Positions 31,173 to 35,632 of a stretch of DNA of 35,632 bases are shown here, piece by piece. Source of the DNA: Nemertoderma westbladi (lineage: Eukaryota > Xenacoelomorpha > Nemertodermatida > Nemertodermatidae); assembly GCA_032718475.1 (NCBI GenBank), contig JAUCBJ010003638.1, positions 1 through 35,632 of the forward strand, read 5' to 3'. Below the pieces are notes generated by a model that was not told where the DNA came from, made no database searches, and worked only from the letters and a program-made list of their open reading frames with translations. Each line of letters opens with the position of its first letter. The stretch's first letter is position 1. Made by a program: the position numbers and the translations under genes.

Positions 31173-33404
31173 TAGATGGTGTAGGGATAGCAGAGAGGAG
31201 TTGGGACATAGAGGGTGTAGGGATAGCAGAGAGGAGTTGGGTCATAGAGGGTGTAAGGATAGCAGAGAGGAGTTGGTACACATAGATGGTGTAGGGATAG
31301 CAGAGAGGAGTTGGGACATAGAGGGTGTAGGGATAGCAGAGAGGAGTTGGGTCATAGAGGGTGTAAGGATAGCAGAGAGGAGTTGGTACACGTAGATGGT
31401 GTAGGGATAGCAGAGAGGAGTTGGGACATAGAGGGTGTAGGGATAGCAGAGAGGAGTTGGGTCATAGAGGGTGTAAGGATAACAGAGAGGAGTTGGTACA
31501 CGTAGATGGTGTAGGGATAGCAGAGAGGAGTTGGGACATAGAGGGTGTAGGGATAGCAGTGAGGAGTTGGGTCATAGAGGGTGTAAGGATAACAGAGAGG
31601 AGTTGGTACACGTAGTTGGTGTAGGGATAGCAGAGAGGAGTTGGGACATAGAGGGTGTAGGGATAGCAGAGAGGAGTTGGGTCATAGAGGGTGTAAGGAT
31701 AGCAGAGAGGAGTTGGTACACATAGCGGGTGTATGGATAGCAGAGAGGAGTTGGTACACGTAGATGGTGTAGGGATAGCAGAGAGGAGTTGGGACATAGA
31801 GGGTGTAGGGATAGCAGAGAGGAGTTGGGTCATAGAGGGTGTAAGGATAGCAGAGAGGAGTTGGTACACGTAGATGGTGTAGGGATAGCAGAGAGGAGTT
31901 GGGACATAGAGGGTGTAGGGATAGCAGAGAGGAGTTGGGTCATAGAGGGTGTAAGGATAACAGAGAGGAGTTGGTACACGTAGATGGTGTAGGGATAGCA
32001 GAGAGGAGTTGGGACATAGAGGGTGTAGGGATATCAGAGAGGAGTTGGGTCATAGAGGGTGTAAGGATAACAGAGAGGAGTTGGTACACGTAGATGGTGT
32101 AGGGATAGCAGAGAGGAGTTGGGACATAGAGGGTGTAGGGATAGCAGAGAGGAGTTGGGTCATAGAGGGTGTAGGGATAGCAGAGAGGAGTTGGTACACA
32201 TAGCGGGTGTAGGGATAGCAGAGAGGAGTTGGGTCATAGAGGGTGTAGGGATAGCAGAGAGGAGTTGGTACACATAGATGGGTGTAGGGATAGCAGAGAG
32301 GAGTTGGGACATAGAGGGTGTAGGGATAGCAGAGAGGAGTTGGGTCATAGAGGGTGTAGAGGATAGCAGAGAGGAGTTGGTACACGTAGATGGTGTAGGG
32401 ATAGCAGAGAGGAGTTGGGACATAGAGGGTGTAGGGATAGCAGAGAGGAGTTGGGTCATAGAGGGTGTAAGGATAGCAGAGAGGAGTTGGTACACATAGC
32501 GGGTGTAGGGATAGCAGAGAGGAGTTGGGACATAGAGGGTGTAGGGATAGCAGAGAGGAGTTGGGACATAGAGGGTGTAGGGATACCAGAGAGGAGTTGG
32601 TACATAGAGGGTGTAGGGATAGCAGAGAGGAGTTGGTACACATAGAGGGTGTAGGGATAGCAGAGAGGAGTTGGTACACATAGCGGGTGTAGGGATAGCA
32701 GAGAGGAGTTGGGACATAGAGGGTGTAAGGATAGCAGAGAGGAGTTGGTACACTAGAGGGTGTAGGGATAGCAGAGAGGAGTTGGGACATAGAGGGTGTA
32801 GGGATAGCAGAGATGGAGTTGGGTCATAGAGGGTGTAAGGATAGCAGAGAGGAGTTGGTACACGTAGAGGGTGTAGGGATAGCAGAGAGGAGTTGGGACA
32901 TAGAGGGTGTAGGGATACCAGAGAGGAGTTGGTACACATAGAGGGTGTAGGATAGCAGAGAGGAGTTGGTACACTAGAGGGTGTAGGGATAGCAGAGATG
33001 GAGTTGGGACATAGAGGGTGTAGGGATACCAGAGAGGAGTTGGGACATAGAGGGTGTAGGGATACCAGAGAGGAGTTGGGACATAGAGGGTGTAGGGATA
33101 GCAGAGAGGAGTTGGGACATAGAGGGTGTAGGGATACCAGAGAGGAGTTGGGACATAGAGGGTGTAGGGATAGCAGAGAGGAGTTGGTACACATTGTGGG
33201 TGTAGGGATAGCAGAGAGGAGTTGGTACACATTGTGGGTGTAGGGATAGCAGAGAGGAGTTGGGACATAGAGGGTGTAGGGATAGCAGAGAGGAGTTGGT
33301 ACACATAGAGGGTGTAGGGATAGCAGAGAGGAGTTGGGACATAGAGGGTGTAGGGATACCAGAGAGGAGTTGGGACATAGAGGGTGTAGGGATAGCAGAG
33401 AGGA

Positions 33405-35632
33405 GTTGTGACACGTAGAGGGTGTAGGGATACCAGAGATGAGTTGGGACATAGAGGGTGTAGGGATACCAGAGAGGAGTTGGTACACATAGAGGGTGTA
33501 GGGATAGCAGAGAGGAGTTGGGACATAGAAAGGGCGTAGGGATACCAGAGATGAGTTGGGACATAGAGGGTGTAGGGATACCAGAGATGAGTTGGGACAT
33601 AGAGGGTGTAGGGATACCAGAGAGGAGTTGGGACATAGAAAGGGCGTAGGGATAGCAGAGAGGAGTTGGTACACATTGTGGGTGTAGGGATAGCAGAGAG
33701 GAGTTGGTACACATTGTGGGTGTAGGGATAGCAGAGAGGAGTTGGGACATAGAGGGTGTAGGGATAGCAGAGAGGAGTTGGTACACATTGTGGGTGTAGG
33801 GATAGCAGAGAGGAGTTGGGACATAGAGGGTGTAGGGATACCAGAGATGAGTTGGGACATAGAGGGTGTAGGGATAGCAGAGAGGAGTTGTGACACGTAG
33901 AGGGTGTAGGGATACCAGAGATGAGTTGGGACATAGAGGGTGTAGGGATACCAGAGAGGAGTTGGTACACATAGAGGGTGTAGGGATAGCAGAGAGGAGT
34001 TGGGACATAGAAAGGGCGTAGGGATACCAGAGATGAGTTGGGACATAGAGGGTGTAGGGATACCAGAGATGAGTTGGGACATAGAGGGTGTAGGGATACC
34101 AGAGAGGAGTTGGGACATAGAAAGGGCGTAGGGATAGCAGAGAGGAGTTGGTACACATTGTGGGTGTAGGGATAGCAGAGAGGAGTTGGTACACATTGTG
34201 GGTGTAGGGATAGCAGAGAGGAGTTGGTACACATAGAGGGTGTAGGGATAGCAGAGAGGAGTTGGGTACATAGAGGGTGTAGGGATAGCAGAGAGGAGTT
34301 GGTACACATTGTGGGTGTAGGGATAGCAGAGAGGAGTTGGGACATAGAGGGTGTAGGGATACCAGAGATGAGTTGGGACATAGAGGGTGTAGGGATAGCA
34401 GAGAGGAGTTGTGACACGTAGAGGGTGTAGGGATACCAGAGATGAGTTGGGACATAGAGGGTGTAGGGATACCAGAGAGGAGTTGGTACACATAGAGGGT
34501 GTAGGGATAGCAGAGAGGAGTTGGGACATAGAAAGGGCGTAGGGATACCAGAGATGAGTTGGGACATAGAGGGTGTAGGGATACCAGAGATGAGTTGGGA
34601 CATAGAGGGTGTAGGGATACCAGAGAGGAGTTGGGACATAGAAAGGGCGTAGGGATAGCAGAGAGGAGTTGGTACACATTGTGGGTGTAGGGATAGCAGA
34701 GAGGAGTTGGTACACATTGTGGGTGTAGGGATAGCAGAGAGGAGTTGGGACATAGAGGGTGTAGGGATAGCAGAGAGGAGTTGGTACACATTGTGGGTGT
34801 AGGGATAGCAGAGAGGAGTTGGGACATAGAGGGTGTAGGGATACCAGAGATGAGTTGGGACATAGAGGGTGTAGGGATAGCAGAGAGGAGTTGTGACACG
34901 TAGAGGGTGTAGGGATACCAGAGATGAGTTGGGACATAGAGGGTGTAGGGATACCAGAGAGGAGTTGGTACACATAGAGGGTGTAGGGATAGCAGAGAGG
35001 AGTTGGGACATAGAAAGGGCGTAGGGATACCAGAGATGAGTTGGGACATAGAGGGTGTAGGGATACCAGAGATGAGTTGGGACATAGAGGGTGTAGGGAT
35101 ACCAGAGAGGAGTTGGGACATAGAAAGGGCGTAGGGATAGCAGAGAGGAGTTGGTACACATTGTGGGTGTAGGGATAGCAGAGAGGAGTTGGTACACATT
35201 GTGGGTGTAGGGATAGCAGAGAGGAGTTGGGACATAGAGGGTGTAGGGATAGCAGAGAGGAGTTGGTACACATTGTGGGTGTAGGGATAGCAGAGAGGAG
35301 TTGGGACATAGAGGGTGTAGGGATACCAGAGATGAGTTGGGACATAGAGGGTGTAGGGATAGCAGAGAGGAGTTGTGACACGTAGAGGGTGTAGGGATAC
35401 CAGAGATGAGTTGGGACATAGAGGGTGTAGGGATACCAGAGAGGAGTTGGTACACATAGAGGGTGTAGGGATAGCAGAGAGGAGTTGGGACATAGAAAGG
35501 GCGTAGGGATACCAGAGATGAGTTGGGACATAGAGGGTGTAGGGATACCAGAGATGAGTTGGGACATAGAGGGTGTAGGGATACCAGAGAGGAGTTGGGA
35601 CATAGAAAGGGCGTAGGGATAGCAGAGAGGAG
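33405..35632 (+). repeat. 482-bp higher-order repeat at the right end
   Basis: The rare GTTGTGACACG variant starts at 33405, 33887, 34408, 34890 and 35372: intervals of 482, 521, 482 and 482 bp. Each period holds about 13 units in the same order, including paired CATTGTGGGTG units and AGAAAGGGCGTAGGG units. The second interval carries about 39 bp of extra or rearranged units near 34220-34290. The near identity of copies points to recent homogenisation. Confidence 0.93.

Larger units (their letters stand above)
22624..35632 (+). repeat. Very long minisatellite array (36/38-bp units), open at the window end
   Basis: About 350 units. The 36-bp form contains GAGAGGAGTTGGGACATAG then GGGTGTAGGGATAGCA. 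The 38-bp forms replace GGACATAG with GTACACATAG or GTACACGTAG. Recurrent variants include GGGTCATAG, TAGCGGGTG, TAGATGGTG, GTAAGGATAAC, ATACCAGAG and CATTGTGGGTG. The left part (22624 to about 23300) is the most irregular. From about 26750 to 32200 many units form a 110-bp higher-order repeat (38+36+36). From about 33400 to the end a 482-bp higher-order repeat dominates. The minus strand is free of stops in all three frames for the common unit, which explains the very long open frames there; they are not genes. The plus strand is G- and A-rich with three GGG runs per unit. Confidence 0.98.

Noticed and set aside
32160-35603. 1147-codon open frame on the minus strand (and similar frames of 350-900 codons across the array)
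   Set aside because: The minus strand of the 36/38-bp unit has no stop codon in any frame, so long frames arise automatically and overlap in all three frames. There is no non-repeat domain.
22624-35632. CRISPR array
   Set aside because: Units are contiguous and there are no unique spacers between conserved repeats. The context is animal transposon DNA.

Overview
The window is animal nuclear DNA that is almost entirely repeats and transposon remains. No gene in it looks intact and functional. The mix of elements points to a marine invertebrate, with a lancelet, echinoderm, hemichordate or mollusc all possible: a two-ORF LINE carrying a 2A-like peptide, a Penelope-like element with a GIY-YIG endonuclease, RTE-type LINE fragments, and very long minisatellites. 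I cannot name the species from sequence alone. Nothing bacterial is visible: no operons, no Shine-Dalgarno spacing, and much AT-rich non-coding DNA.

Layout from left to right. (1) 51-1334 (+) is a decayed coding region with several frameshifts that I do not recognise. (2) 1335-3960 is AT-rich non-coding DNA holding one probable interspersed repeat. (3) About 3965-10735 (-) is a nearly complete CR1/L2-group LINE. Its ORF1 (10734-9692) has a coiled coil, an L1-ORF1-like domain and a basic tail. Its ORF2 (about 9076-4036) has a 2A-like motif, an APE endonuclease, a reverse transcriptase and a C-terminal CCHC motif. ORF2 is broken by one frameshift and two in-frame stops, and it carries a 1.7-kb minisatellite of 60-bp units in the ORF2 frame between endonuclease and RT. 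(4) 10862-11230 holds five units of the minisatellite that fills the right end of the window, then a GGCTGT-type repeat, followed by a tRNA-like sequence. (5) 11500-12690 is AT-rich with a 30-bp perfect palindrome. (6) About 12700-16132 (-) is a 5'-truncated Penelope-like element (RT plus GIY-YIG) with two tandem duplications downstream and a hammerhead-ribozyme-like fold on the same strand. (7) 16133-19216 is a mosaic of RTE-type LINE fragments, one of them inserted into a gene-like sequence that encodes a hydrophobic segment and decapeptide repeats. (8) 19480-20396 holds two further tandem repeats. (9) 20440-22176 (+) is a second unrecognised decayed coding region. (10) 22624 to the window end is a single minisatellite array of 13 kb or more, with 36/38-bp units arranged in 110-bp and about 482-bp higher-order repeats plus a large internal duplication.

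The coding parts are parasitic machinery: the LINE nicks DNA with its endonuclease and copies its RNA with its RT, and the Penelope element pairs an RT with a GIY-YIG nuclease. The points most worth a second look are the in-frame minisatellite inside LINE ORF2, the hammerhead-like fold near the Penelope element, the split decapeptide gene, the two unknown coding relics, and the presence of one minisatellite family at two places in the window.
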